A DNA stretch of 64,000 bases, taken from NCBI RefSeq assembly GCF_920984665.1, contig NZ_CAKLBP010000001.1:648858-712857 (forward strand). Direction: 5' to 3'. The translations under genes were made by a program, and so were the position numbers. Each line of letters opens with the position of its first letter. Within the stretch, counting starts at the first letter, position 1. The notes beneath the pieces were generated by a model. It did no database searches, had not been told where the DNA came from, and worked only from the letters and a program-made list of their open reading frames with translations. This document shows positions 47,833 through 57,061 of the stretch, one piece after another. Source of the stretch: Pedobacter sp. Leaf170. Lineage in GTDB: Bacteria > Bacteroidota > Bacteroidia > Sphingobacteriales > Sphingobacteriaceae.

Positions 47833-48122
47833 ATTATCAACTAACCTAAACTTTTATAAATACTAACCAAATATTTACATCGGCAAAGGTGAAGTATTAA
47901 TGTTAAGTTAAAATCAATAAATCGTTATAAAAACACTTTTTTAGAGCAAATTGCATTGATAAATTTACTTTCTTAAGAATAATTTATCCGGTAGAATATT
48001 AAAATTATCACAGGGCTGCTATCATTCAAAATTAACTTGAAGTTAAGTTTGTACCTACTTGTTAACATTAAATAATTGTTGATTTTACGTTAATTAATAT
48101 TAAATTTAATGTTACCAAATAT
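47833..48122 (+). promoter_or_regulatory. AT-rich leader with TTAA-type repeats before the transglutaminase-like gene
   Basis: No gene seen. It contains ATTAACTTGAA (48031-48041) followed 11 bp on by GTTAAGTTTG (48042-48051), plus isolated GTTAA boxes at 47902, 48061 and 48089. These are like the phased repeats at 49339 and 54649. AT-richness makes chance occurrence possible. Confidence 0.3.
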
Positions 48123-49337
48123 TTGAAATTGAAAAACGGTATAAACAAGTTTTCGTTTATTTCTTTAGTCTTGTTAAGCCTATTTTCGTCGCTTAATAGT
48201 GCACAAGCTCAATCTTATGCTTTTGAGTTTTTTGATGGCACTTTCAATTTCAATATAGATTCTAATTCCATTATTAAAACACCATCGCTGGCAACTGCCC
48301 AATCGGTTAAAGATTTTTACAATAAAGCCAATACGTACAATTACAAAACTTTAATCTCCTTGTTATCTGATTATAAGAAAAAGCATAATTTAAACGATTG
48401 GATTTTTTATCAACTGATCAGAAAAACGGCTGAAGAGATTAGTCCGAAAGCGGAAAATTACAGTCAATACACCTTGTATAAGTGGTTTTTATTAACAAAA
48501 TGTGGTTACGATGCGAAAATTGCCGTGGGCGATGGACAGATTATTTTTTATGTTAAAAATGATGAAGACATAAGCGACATTCCATTCTTCGAAATTGACA
48601 GCAAAAAATATATGTGCTTAAATTACCACGATTATGGTAAACTTTTTAAGCAAGCAGGAGCCTATAAACAGGTAGAAATCTCAGTTCCGGAAGCTACACA
48701 TGCATTTTCTTACAAAGTTACCAGGATGCCTGATTTCAAACCTGATAATTACAAAGAAAAAGATATACAGTTTAGTTACAAACAAAAAATCAATCATTTT
48801 AAACTGAAGGTAAATGATGATGTGGAATCCATTTTTAAAAATTATCCGATAGTTGATTTTGAAACTTATTTTAATATTCCTTTAAGCAGAGAAACCTATA
48901 GCTCTTTGATTCCGGTTTTAAAAAATAATTTGAAAAACATGAACCAAAAAAAGGGTATTGATTATTTGATGCAATTTACCCGATATGCGTTTTTATACGA
49001 AGATGATGCTCAGAAATTTGGTAAAGAAAAACGTTATTCACCAGAACAAACATTATCCAATACAATAAGCGATTGTGATGATAGGGCTGCGCTTTTTTTC
49101 TTTTTGGTGAAAGAGATTTATAACTTACCCATGCTGGCCGTTTTATATCCAAAACATTTAACAATTGCTGTACAATTTGACCAACCTATCGGAAATTCAA
49201 TTACTTATAAAGGCAAAAAATATTCTTACTGCGAGCCCACTCCGCAAATTCAAAACTTAAAAATCGGTCAAATATCAAACAGCCTGAAAGATAAAAAGTA
49301 TGAAATTGTTTACGCTTACGAACCAATTAAGCGTTAA
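48123..49337 (+). CDS. Secreted transglutaminase-like (papain-fold) protein of unknown role
   Basis: About 404 residues. No ATG is available at the start; the frame opens with TTG 48123, or TTG 48129, followed by a good signal peptide (NKFSFISLVLLSLFSSLNSAQAQ). The N-terminal half is unassigned. The C-terminal region reads YSPEQTLSNTISDCDDRAAL with a candidate catalytic Cys in the SDCDDRA box, followed by YPKHLTIAVQFD (His) and YCEPTPQ (Asp/Glu region), the order Cys-His-Asp of bacterial transglutaminase-like proteins. The target is unknown. It is followed by a spacer with phased repeats and a small gene. Confidence 0.65.
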   Translation: MKLKNGINKFSFISLVLLSLFSSLNSAQAQSYAFEFFDGTFNFNIDSNSIIKTPSLATAQSVKDFYNKANTYNYKTLISLLSDYKKKHNLNDWIFYQLIRKTAEEISPKAENYSQYTLYKWFLLTKCGYDAKIAVGDGQIIFYVKNDEDISDIPFFEIDSKKYMCLNYHDYGKLFKQAGAYKQVEISVPEATHAFSYKVTRMPDFKPDNYKEKDIQFSYKQKINHFKLKVNDDVESIFKNYPIVDFETYFNIPLSRETYSSLIPVLKNNLKNMNQKKGIDYLMQFTRYAFLYEDDAQKFGKEKRYSPEQTLSNTISDCDDRAALFFFLVKEIYNLPMLAVLYPKHLTIAVQFDQPIGNSITYKGKKYSYCEPTPQIQNLKIGQISNSLKDKKYEIVYAYEPIKR

Positions 49338-49430
49338 TGTTAATTTTAAGTTAATTCAAAATTAAGGGAAGGTTATCTTATCTGTAAATTTAAAATTGAG
49401 TTAAGTTTTTGTTTACATTTAAGTTCTAAT
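49338..49430 (+). promoter_or_regulatory. 11-bp-phased GTTAA direct repeats
   Basis: GTTAA at 49339, GTTAA at 49350, ATTAA at 49361 and GTTAT at 49372 are spaced exactly 11 bp apart; a second group is GTTAA at 49400 and GTTTA at 49411. Eleven-base direct repeats are the usual form of sites for OmpR/PhoB-family regulators. The sequence is AT-rich, so this is suggestive only. Confidence 0.4.
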
Positions 49431-49457
49431 TAAAATTTTGAAAATTATCCTCTACAC

Positions 49458-49733
49458 ATGGCTGCAATCATCTATTCGGTTTTAAAAGAATTTTTTGTAG
49501 AAATTCATAATCATCAGGTTAAGGCCAGAATTCTTTCTCCCGTGCATGATGAAAATCTATTTACATTTCAGGTAAATTTATATTTCAAAAATAAGAGTGA
49601 TGCAGATGCGAATGACCCGACATCAACTTTCAATTCTTATGCAAATGCCGAAAGACACCTTTTAGGTTATTTAGAGGCATTTCAAAACACACTTGATTTA
49701 GGTGGCGACATCGCCGAAGGTGCTAAATTTTAA
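49458..49733 (+). CDS. Small conserved-looking protein of unknown function
   Basis: 91 residues, soluble, no signal peptide: MAAIIYSVLKEFFVEIHN, then QVNLYFKNKSDADANDPTST, ending ERHLLGYLEAFQNTLDLGG. I do not recognise a domain. The codon pattern looks coding, and the ATG follows the repeat-containing spacer by about 28 bp. It is probably monocistronic. Confidence 0.6.
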   Translation: MAAIIYSVLKEFFVEIHNHQVKARILSPVHDENLFTFQVNLYFKNKSDADANDPTSTFNSYANAERHLLGYLEAFQNTLDLGGDIAEGAKF

Positions 49734-49865
49734 GCCAACCTTTGCCATCAACACTTTGCGATTGCTACAAGGGGATAGACGACAATTAATCTATATACCA
49801 GCTGTTTATACAAAAAAAATAATTTGGTGTTAACTCACAATCAATTGGTTAACATAATCATAATA

Positions 49866-49895
49866 TTGATTTCATATTCACATAACATATCTTTG
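49866..49895 (+). promoter_or_regulatory. Promoter of the lysine-rich protein gene
   Basis: TTG at 49866-49868, a 19-bp spacer, and TATCTTTG at 49888-49895. The ATG is 20 bp downstream. It is one of the clearest Bacteroidota-type promoters here. Confidence 0.75.
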
Positions 49896-49915
49896 GGAAA
49901 ATCCATTATTGTTAG

Positions 49916-50227
49916 ATGAAAAAGAAAAAAACTTCAAAGAAAACCCAAGGTACAAGCAAGACACTAAGAAAAGAGATAGCATCTAAATTGACTTCTGCAT
50001 TTAGCGAAATTGCAAAGGCTTATGGAAAAGAGAAGAAGGCAGAAAAATCAATTGAAAAGCTGGCGAAGAAATTATCAAAGAAAGTAAGCATTAGCACAAA
50101 AAAAGATGCAATAGAACCTTTTATTAAGGAAGATGAGCCTCTATCTATCGTTAATGATGCTAAGCCAAGCGTAAACAAAACAAAGCGTAAACCAAAGGTT
50201 GAAGAAACCAAAGAAACTGCATCATAA
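49916..50227 (+). CDS. Small lysine-rich basic protein
   Basis: 103 residues with very many Lys, starting MKKKKTSKKTQGTSKTLRKE, then an amphipathic helical part (IASKLTSAFSEIAKAYGKEK, SIEKLAKKLSKKVS) and a Lys/Glu-rich disordered tail. The composition suggests nucleic-acid binding, of the histone-H1-like or AlgP type, but no family is certain. It is monocistronic with a clear promoter and a 15-bp terminator stem, implying solid independent expression. Confidence 0.65.
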   Translation: MKKKKTSKKTQGTSKTLRKEIASKLTSAFSEIAKAYGKEKKAEKSIEKLAKKLSKKVSISTKKDAIEPFIKEDEPLSIVNDAKPSVNKTKRKPKVEETKETAS

Positions 50228-50228
50228 A

Positions 50229-50264
50229 AAAAGGGTTTCAGAATTTTAGTTCTGAAACCCTTTT
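50229..50264. terminator. Strong bidirectional terminator
   Basis: AAAAGGGTTTCAGAA (50229-50243) pairs perfectly with TTCTGAAACCCTTTT (50250-50264) over TTTTAG. A-run and T-run on either side serve both convergent genes. Confidence 0.92.
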
Positions 50265-50284
50265 ATATTTTACTACTGATTTAA

Positions 50285-51715
50285 CTATTTTACTGCACCT
50301 GGTGTAGTGTATGGTAAATTTTGTGGGTCGAAATGAGCCCATCCTGCTGCCCAGTTCTCAGCACCGAAAGCACCTTTGTAAGCAACGCTTGTAAAACCTG
50401 CTGTTAATTTAGAGTTTGTAAATGCCGCACCTGCGGCTGCTGCCGAATTAGCAACTACCGTAAAGTTTGGCACTCCAACTCTTGCTGCTGCAACTAAATC
50501 TGCCGAATATTTGTAAGGGTCTGTAAAAATACTTGCGGCCAACGCTGCTGCATCAAAAGTATTTGTTGCGGTTAATAATGGTGTAACAACACCCAAAGCC
50601 GTAGCGTTAGAAGCTTTGATTTGATTGCTTTTGCTGTTTGAATTATAAATCAAGTTATTAGCAAAAACAGATCTTCCGGCAACTAGGTTTCCTGATGCAT
50701 TTAAAGTTCCACCTGCTGGTAAAGCATCATCAAAGAAAACACCTTCAGTGTAACCAACTATTACAGAGTTGAAAATACTGATTGCAGAATTACGACGGAT
50801 TTGAGCTCCATGTTGGAAGTTAGCATTGATACTTGAACTACCAGAACCCACAGGGCCTAAAATTGTCATATTTGAAAATACTGCTGAAGTTTGCGGAGAA
50901 GCATTGTCGCCAGCTGCGTTGTTATCTGATTCAAATCCATTTGAACCTGATACGTCTGCTGTAACTGATAAACGTTGTGCTAAACCAAACTGAACTTTAC
51001 CTGAGAAACCATTATCTGTATCAAAATCATCATCCCAAGAATCGATAGCAATTAAGTGAGAACAATTAACAGAACCTCCAAACCATTCGAAAGCATCATC
51101 ACCTGAACGATAAACTTCAACATAATCTACAACAGTACCAGAACCAACCGAACCAAAAGTTAAGCCATTAATTTCGTTATCCGGACTTAAAGCAATACCT
51201 GCATATTCAATACGGATGTATTTTAAAACTCCAGAGTTATCTGCGTTATCAGTACCACCATGCTTACCTTTATCTGTAGCATCAGAGATACCTTCAATAG
51301 CTACCGAAGTACCAACATTATTTTGTGCTTTACCTAAGATAATTAAACCACCCCAATCACCTTCTTTGCGGGCACCTGCAGCCACACTCGAAGTAAATAC
51401 AATTGGCTTTTCTACTGTACCTGTAGCATTGATTTTAGAACCTCTGGTAATTACAAGCGCACCTTTTGTCGCTTTATCACCTTTTATAATTGTTCCTGGC
51501 TCGATAGTTAAAGTAGCATTATTTGTTACAAAAACATTACCTTTTAATAGATAAATCTTATTTGCTGTCCAAGTTGTAGATGCAGTAACATCACCTGAAA
51601 TTTCAACTGTACCTGCATCAGTTGGTGGGTTAATCTCGCCATCATCACCACTTTTAGAGCAACCTGCTAAGAAAACCAATACGCTTAATGCGCATAGTAA
51701 TAATTGTTTTTTCAT
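50285..51715 (-). CDS. Beta-helix-like surface lipoprotein paired with a TonB receptor
   Basis: 476 residues from MKKQLLLCALSVLVFLAGC (lipobox LAGC); a longer start at 51739 adds eight residues. Acidic, Gly/Ser/Thr-rich body with repeated short strands: NATLTIEPGTIIKGDKATKG, GDWGGLIILGKAQNN, LKYIRIEYAG, VEVYRSGDDAFEWFGGSVNC, and WDDDFDTDNGF. These are typical of a right-handed parallel beta-helix. Database entries of this type are sometimes named multidrug transporter, which the sequence does not support. It is downstream of the TonB receptor in the same direction, so it is probably its surface partner. Asp-rich loops may bind a cation or glycan. Confidence 0.72.
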   Translation of the reverse strand: MKKQLLLCALSVLVFLAGCSKSGDDGEINPPTDAGTVEISGDVTASTTWTANKIYLLKGNVFVTNNATLTIEPGTIIKGDKATKGALVITRGSKINATGTVEKPIVFTSSVAAGARKEGDWGGLIILGKAQNNVGTSVAIEGISDATDKGKHGGTDNADNSGVLKYIRIEYAGIALSPDNEINGLTFGSVGSGTVVDYVEVYRSGDDAFEWFGGSVNCSHLIAIDSWDDDFDTDNGFSGKVQFGLAQRLSVTADVSGSNGFESDNNAAGDNASPQTSAVFSNMTILGPVGSGSSSINANFQHGAQIRRNSAISIFNSVIVGYTEGVFFDDALPAGGTLNASGNLVAGRSVFANNLIYNSNSKSNQIKASNATALGVVTPLLTATNTFDAAALAASIFTDPYKYSADLVAAARVGVPNFTVVANSAAAAGAAFTNSKLTAGFTSVAYKGAFGAENWAAGWAHFDPQNLPYTTPGAVK

Positions 51716-51816
51716 TTTAATTAATTTTACTTTTTCCAAAATTAGTATTTGAATGTAATTTGAATATTAAGCCTTGTTTAACAGATCATTAATCCAGCTT
51801 TAAATTAATGTTAACC

Positions 51817-54609
51817 TTAAAATGTGTATGAGAATGATAACGAATAATTGCTACCTGGTTTGTAACTCGCTATCGTTTCATCAGATGTTCTGTTGTACTT
51901 TTTGTTTACATCAATATCATAGTATTGAGTAATGCGGTTACCAAGAATATCACCAGCATTGAATTTTATTTCACCTTTGTTTTTAATTACTTTTAAGGCT
52001 AATTGCAAATCAATAACATCTCTTGGAACTTCCCAAATTTCAGGGAATAACACACCACCGGCAACTACTAATCTACGTCCAACTCTATTGTATAATGCGT
52101 TAAAACTTAATTTATCGCCTAAGAAATTATGTTGTAAACCCGCATTAACAATGTATGGCGCCTGTCCAACCATTGGTCTGTTTGTTTGTTTTAGATTGAT
52201 GCCTGTATTTGCGGTTACAACTTTAGATTTTATTAAAGATAAGTTTGTGTAAAAAGTTGTTTTCTTTAGAAAATCAGTTTTAGCGATAAAATCTAAATTT
52301 TTGCGGAACTCAAACTCAACCCCGTAAACATCTACATTATCAGAATTGATGTAAGTAATAATTCTGGTCGAACCGGCATCCTGATTGTAAGATTCTATTG
52401 CATTATGAAATTTTTTGTAGAAACCAGATACAGAAATGATTTGGCCAGCCTCTGGGAAGAACTCGAAACGTAAATCTGCATTATCAATTTTAGCTTCCTT
52501 TAAGTTTGGATTACCTTGTTGTAATGCAAGTAATTCGTAATCATAAATAGCGGCAGAAGATAATTCTCTAAATTCTGGTCTTGCTAACGTACGATAGTAC
52601 GATGCTCTTAAGTTAACTTTAGGAGTTAAGCTGTAAGTATAATTAACCGATGGTAAAACATCAACATAATTATCGTTTACTGATGTTTGCGGAGTTGGAA
52701 CTTTAGCATCTAAAACAACATTAAATTGCTCTACCCTTACACCCCAAACTAATCTCGATTTTTCGCCAAATTTATTATCAAGCATTAAATAACCGGCATT
52801 AGTTATCGAATGTGCTTTATAGCTATCAGCATCTGCCGAAATATCATCTAATGAATATGCGCCACCGTTTATTGCATCAGCACCATATAATGTACTTAAT
52901 GGGCGCTGGCTTATTAAATCTGCGTTTGGCGCACCAGTATTCGCTCTTAAACCTACAAACCTTGCATCAAAAGTTCTATCGCGATATATTGAACTTAAAC
53001 CCGTTTTAAAGGTTGCCAACTGACCGAACATTTTTAATGGAAGCGTATAATTTAAGCCACCGCTAAAATTGTCTTCACTCAGTTTAGAAAATAACCTCGA
53101 GTTTTCTTTACTTAAAGTTCCTGTGCTGGCAGTATAAACATAATTTGCAGTACCGGCATCAGATGGATTTCTCTGGTAAGAAATTTTCTTTTGGTCTGGT
53201 TGATCATTCAAGATATTAGCATAACTTAATGACCAGTTAATTTTCGAGTTATTTTCTCCTAAAGCATGATTACCTTCAACCGTAGATTTAAATAATTGCT
53301 TCTGCATTAAATCAAAAGCGAAAAATTTAATATCTCTACCTCTATCGCTATTAAAGCCATCTCTTGTTAAATATGCATCATCATAGGCTCGGTTATAAAT
53401 ATTTTTGAAAGTGATTTTACTCTTTCCATACGTGTATGCAAAGTTTGCAATGGCTCCTAAACTTGTAGAGAATCTGTAAATATCATCATGGTAATCATAA
53501 TTTACATAATCACGAATTACATCATTATTTATAGTTTGCGAATTTCTGTATGTAAGAGAGAATAGAGCACCAAATTTATTGGTTGTTTCTTTAAACTCTT
53601 TAACTCTGCCTAAAGTAAATTGATAATTCTGAGTTGGTAAAGCCGTATTGGTATAAATTTTCCAATCCTGAGATAGCGATTTCATTGCTGAGATTTGCTG
53701 AGCAGATGTTAAACCGCTGCTAATTCTTGTACGCGAAGGAAAGTTGGCAGGTAAAGCTTTATCGCCATTATCAAATCCTAAATAATCAGTTGCATTTCTT
53801 TTGCCACTTTTAAAATCTTTAAATGTAGATTCTGTATTATAACCTGTACCTACACCGAAACTAATAAAGTTTCTGTCTGGAATATCTTTAGTATTAATTT
53901 GTATTGCTCCACCTGTAAAATCGGCAGGTAAATCTGGAGTAGCAGTTTTGCTAATCACTAAATTATCAACCAAATTAGATGGCACAATATCAAAAGAGAA
54001 TGCTTTACGGTTTGGCTCTGTACTTGGAAGTGATGAACCATCTAGTGTGGCGTTATTGTAGCGATCACTTAATCCTCTGATGACAACAAATTTGTTATCC
54101 TGAACAGTTGCACCACTCACTCTCTTTAAAACGTCTGATGTATTTCTATCAGGTGATTTTTTAATCTGATCACTGGAAACACCATCAGAAATTACGGCAC
54201 TGTTTTTTTGTTTAGCATATAAAGAGTTAACAGATTCTTGTCTGAAACTAGCTTTTACTACAACTTCACCTAAATTTTGTCCGCCAGATTCACTAAGCAC
54301 TACATTTAATGAAGTAGTCGCTCCACTCTTAACCTCAACATCAGAAATTTCTTTGGATTGATATCCGATAAAAGAAAATTCTAAAGTATGCTTCCCATCA
54401 GCCATTGGAAGAATATATTTTCCATCCACATCTGTAGAAACACCTTTGTTTGTACCTTTAATTCTAACCGTTGCACCGATAATGGTTTCACCCGTTTTTT
54501 TATCTGATACTGTACCTGAAATTTTTCCGGTTTGCGCATAAGAAATTATGCCGAAGAATAAAATCAACATCGTTAATGCCGATTTTCTAAAAATTGTAAT
54601 TGAGTTCAA
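51817..54609 (-). CDS. TonB-dependent receptor with carboxypeptidase-regulatory-like domain
   Basis: A 930-residue outer-membrane transporter. Signal peptide (to ISYAQ, about residue 26), a CarboxypepD_reg-like domain (KISGTVSDKKTGETIIGATV, about 28-115), plug domain (SVNSLYAKQKNSAVISDGVS and VVIRGLSDRYNNATLDGSSL) and a barrel ending YSLSFSYTF. It lacks the SusC signature, so it is not a SusC-type protein. Plug motif and partner beta-helix lipoprotein suggest a specialised uptake pair; the ligand is unknown. The upstream region carries TGTTA repeats in 11-bp phase. Confidence 0.88.
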   Translation of the reverse strand: MNSITIFRKSALTMLILFFGIISYAQTGKISGTVSDKKTGETIIGATVRIKGTNKGVSTDVDGKYILPMADGKHTLEFSFIGYQSKEISDVEVKSGATTSLNVVLSESGGQNLGEVVVKASFRQESVNSLYAKQKNSAVISDGVSSDQIKKSPDRNTSDVLKRVSGATVQDNKFVVIRGLSDRYNNATLDGSSLPSTEPNRKAFSFDIVPSNLVDNLVISKTATPDLPADFTGGAIQINTKDIPDRNFISFGVGTGYNTESTFKDFKSGKRNATDYLGFDNGDKALPANFPSRTRISSGLTSAQQISAMKSLSQDWKIYTNTALPTQNYQFTLGRVKEFKETTNKFGALFSLTYRNSQTINNDVIRDYVNYDYHDDIYRFSTSLGAIANFAYTYGKSKITFKNIYNRAYDDAYLTRDGFNSDRGRDIKFFAFDLMQKQLFKSTVEGNHALGENNSKINWSLSYANILNDQPDQKKISYQRNPSDAGTANYVYTASTGTLSKENSRLFSKLSEDNFSGGLNYTLPLKMFGQLATFKTGLSSIYRDRTFDARFVGLRANTGAPNADLISQRPLSTLYGADAINGGAYSLDDISADADSYKAHSITNAGYLMLDNKFGEKSRLVWGVRVEQFNVVLDAKVPTPQTSVNDNYVDVLPSVNYTYSLTPKVNLRASYYRTLARPEFRELSSAAIYDYELLALQQGNPNLKEAKIDNADLRFEFFPEAGQIISVSGFYKKFHNAIESYNQDAGSTRIITYINSDNVDVYGVEFEFRKNLDFIAKTDFLKKTTFYTNLSLIKSKVVTANTGINLKQTNRPMVGQAPYIVNAGLQHNFLGDKLSFNALYNRVGRRLVVAGGVLFPEIWEVPRDVIDLQLALKVIKNKGEIKFNAGDILGNRITQYYDIDVNKKYNRTSDETIASYKPGSNYSLSFSYTF

Positions 54610-54648
54610 TTTGCCTACGTTTAATTTTAGGCAAAGCTATTACCACAA

Positions 54649-54708
54649 TGTTAGCTACATGTTAGGTGTTAATTAAGCTTTTTTTAGCTAAATGTTAACT
54701 CAGTGTTA
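54649..54708 (-). promoter_or_regulatory. 11-bp-phased TGTTA repeats upstream of the TonB receptor
   Basis: TGTTA occurs at 54649, 54660, 54693 and 54704. The distances are 11, 33 and 11 bp, so all four lie on one face of the helix; a fifth TGTTA at 54667 is out of phase. The arrangement resembles tandem sites of a PhoB/OmpR-type regulator. No promoter consensus was identified. Confidence 0.45.
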
Positions 54709-54720
54709 ATTGGTAAAAGA

Positions 54721-55236
54721 TTAATATCTCAAACCTATTTTCTTACAAATAAAGTGCAATAACCATATCGGACCAATTAACAAGAATTTAACATCATCTA
54801 AAAACGATGGCTTTTTTCCTTCGATTTTATGCCCGATAAATTGACCAATCCACGCGATAACGAAAATTATTAAGCAAACTAACCATAATGCCAAACCACC
54901 AGCTTTTTCCCACTGCTCTAACGCTACAATACCATAACTCATAGCAGCAATAATTAAAAGCATGAAATAAGAAAGCACAGGCGACAGACGATAATAATAA
55001 TACACTGAAAAGGCAATTAAAAAAGAAGCCCAATTCAAATACATATTGTACTTACCTAAAAAAGAAATTTGCGGAAATGGAATTGACCAGACTAAACCTA
55101 ATAAACTAAAAATAATCAATGGCACACAAATCCAATGTATAACCTCATTTGTATGGTTGTTATGACTTTCCTGATATTTATCGAAATAAACATCTACAGG
55201 ACGTTTTTGTACAATAGTTTTGGTTTGCTTGCTCAT
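54721..55236 (-). CDS. Mpo1-like (DUF962) membrane protein
   Basis: 171 residues from MSKQTKTIVQKRPVD; upstream methionines add a hydrophobic tail unlike the family. Pattern of the Mpo1/YGL010w family: VDVYFDKYQESHNNHTNEVIHWICVP (split: YFDKYQESHNNHTNEVIH, WICVPLIIF), four membrane helices, and a second His motif WIGQFIGHKIEGKKPSFLDD. Yeast Mpo1 is an Fe(II) dioxygenase that shortens 2-hydroxy fatty acids by alpha-oxidation in sphingoid-base breakdown. The His residues of both motifs are present. Sphingobacteriaceae make sphingolipids, so a related role is an attractive inference. Confidence 0.82.
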   Translation of the reverse strand: MSKQTKTIVQKRPVDVYFDKYQESHNNHTNEVIHWICVPLIIFSLLGLVWSIPFPQISFLGKYNMYLNWASFLIAFSVYYYYRLSPVLSYFMLLIIAAMSYGIVALEQWEKAGGLALWLVCLIIFVIAWIGQFIGHKIEGKKPSFLDDVKFLLIGPIWLLHFICKKIGLRY

Positions 55237-55381
55237 CATGTAAAAATAAATAAAATATTTAAAAGGCAATTAATATCAGGGCTTATACAACATGAATCTG
55301 CTTAAATCATTGCAATCAGCAGGCATGAAATAAACTTAGCCATAAAATGCTGTGTATTCCGTGTTTTCTTGGCAAACAAAA

Positions 55382-55405
55382 AAAGCGATGAAAACTCATC
55401 GCTTT
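55382..55405 (-). terminator. Intrinsic terminator of rny
   Basis: AAAGCGATGA (55382-55391) pairs perfectly with TCATCGCTTT (55396-55405) over AAAC; the A-run to its left gives a U-run on the minus strand. Further right, 55410-55455 holds AATCTGTGG/AATCTGTGTAATC word repeats. Confidence 0.82.
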
Positions 55406-55457
55406 AAAATCTATATAACCACATAAATCTGTGGAATCTTTCAATCTGTGTAATCCT

Positions 55458-57020
55458 CTATTTAGCAAAGGCTACAGAACGGGTTTCTCTAATAACCGTT
55501 ACTTTAATCTGTCCCGGATACGTCATTTCTGTTTGAATACGAGTTGAAATATCTGCTGCAAGCAATTCTGCCTGAGCATCAGTAATTCTTTCGCTTTCTA
55601 CAATAACGCGTAACTCTCTACCTGCCTGAATTGCAAAAGTTTTTTCAACGCCAGGATAAGATAGGGCTAATTCTTCTAAATCTTTTAAACGTTTGATGTA
55701 ACTTTCTACAACTTCTCTACGTGCCCCAGGGCGAGCGCCAGAAATTGCATCACAAGCCTGAATAATTGGAGAAATCATCGATGTCATTTCAATTTCATCG
55801 TGGTGAGCACCAATTGCATTACAAATTTCCGGATGCTCTTTATATTTTTCTGCCAATTGCATACCTAAAATCGCGTGTGGCAATTCAGGGTTATCATCTG
55901 GCACTTTACCTATATCATGCAATAAACCAGCACGTTTTGCCATTTTAGCATTCAAGCCTAATTCGGCTGCCATGGTTGCGCAGAAATTAGCAACTTCACG
56001 AGAGTGGTGTAAAAGGTTTTGACCATAAGATGAACGGTAACGCATACGTCCAACCATACGGATAAGCTCCGGGTGTAAGCCGTGAATACCTAAATCTATA
56101 ACTGTACGCTCGCCGATTTCTACAATCTCGTCTTCAATCTGTTTTTTAGTTTTGGCAACAATCTCCTCAATACGAGCCGGATGTATACGGCCATCGGTTA
56201 CTAAACGGTGTAAAGCCAAACGAGCAATCTCTCTTCTAACAGGGTCGAAACCCGATAAAATGATGGCTTCTGGTGTATCATCAACAATAATCTCAATACC
56301 TGTTGCGGCTTCCAAAGCACGGATATTTCTTCCTTCTCTACCAATTACCCTACCTTTAATTTCATCACTTTCGATATGGAAAATAGATACAGAATTTTCG
56401 ATTGCGGCTTCGGTAGCTGTACGTTGAATGGTTTGAATAACCACTTTTTTAGCCTCTTTGCTAGCCGTTAATTTTGCTTCATCAACAATATCTTTAACCT
56501 GCATCATAGCCTGTGTACGGGCTTCTTGTTTCAGGTTTTCTACCAATTGCTCCTTCGCCTCTTCGGCAGATAGCCCGGCAATAGTTTCCAATTGTTTTAA
56601 ATGCTGATTTTTTAGAACCTCAACTTCTTCTTGCTTTTTAACTGCAATTTCAGTTTGTTTTTCTAAATGAACCTTTTGCTTATCTAACTCTTGTTCTTTC
56701 TTGTTGTAATTTTCTAAACGCTGATTTACCGATTGTTCTTTTTGTTTAATCGTATTTTCACGTTGATTAATAGCATTGTTTTTAGCATTAACTTCCTGCT
56801 CATGCTCAGCCTTTAGCTGTAAAAATTTTTCTTTTGCTTCTAAAAGCTTATTCTTTTTTAAAATTTCAGCGTTATTCTCTGCGTCTTTTAAAATTTTCTT
56901 CACTTTACTCTGTGCAGCAACTTCTTGTTGTTTTAGCAAGTTGCGTAACAGGAATCTACCAACCACAACACCGATGGCTACACCGGCAATTAAGGCAAAC
57001 ACGTATCCTAATATTTCCAT
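55458..57020 (-). CDS. rny: Ribonuclease Y
   Basis: A 520-residue membrane-anchored endoribonuclease that starts mRNA decay. N-terminal membrane helix ([23 protein letters not shown]), a long coiled coil to about residue 200, KH domain with the [15 protein letters not shown] motif, and an HD domain with [10 protein letters not shown] and HDIGKVPDD. The length is standard. A 300-bp spacer with a probable 6S RNA lies between zapA and this gene. Confidence 0.97.
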   Translation of the reverse strand: MEILGYVFALIAGVAIGVVVGRFLLRNLLKQQEVAAQSKVKKILKDAENNAEILKKNKLLEAKEKFLQLKAEHEQEVNAKNNAINQRENTIKQKEQSVNQRLENYNKKEQELDKQKVHLEKQTEIAVKKQEEVEVLKNQHLKQLETIAGLSAEEAKEQLVENLKQEARTQAMMQVKDIVDEAKLTASKEAKKVVIQTIQRTATEAAIENSVSIFHIESDEIKGRVIGREGRNIRALEAATGIEIIVDDTPEAIILSGFDPVRREIARLALHRLVTDGRIHPARIEEIVAKTKKQIEDEIVEIGERTVIDLGIHGLHPELIRMVGRMRYRSSYGQNLLHHSREVANFCATMAAELGLNAKMAKRAGLLHDIGKVPDDNPELPHAILGMQLAEKYKEHPEICNAIGAHHDEIEMTSMISPIIQACDAISGARPGARREVVESYIKRLKDLEELALSYPGVEKTFAIQAGRELRVIVESERITDAQAELLAADISTRIQTEMTYPGQIKVTVIRETRSVAFAK

Positions 57021-57061
57021 TTTGTTTTGTTTGTAAAAAAAAACCGCAGCTAATTTTTAAA

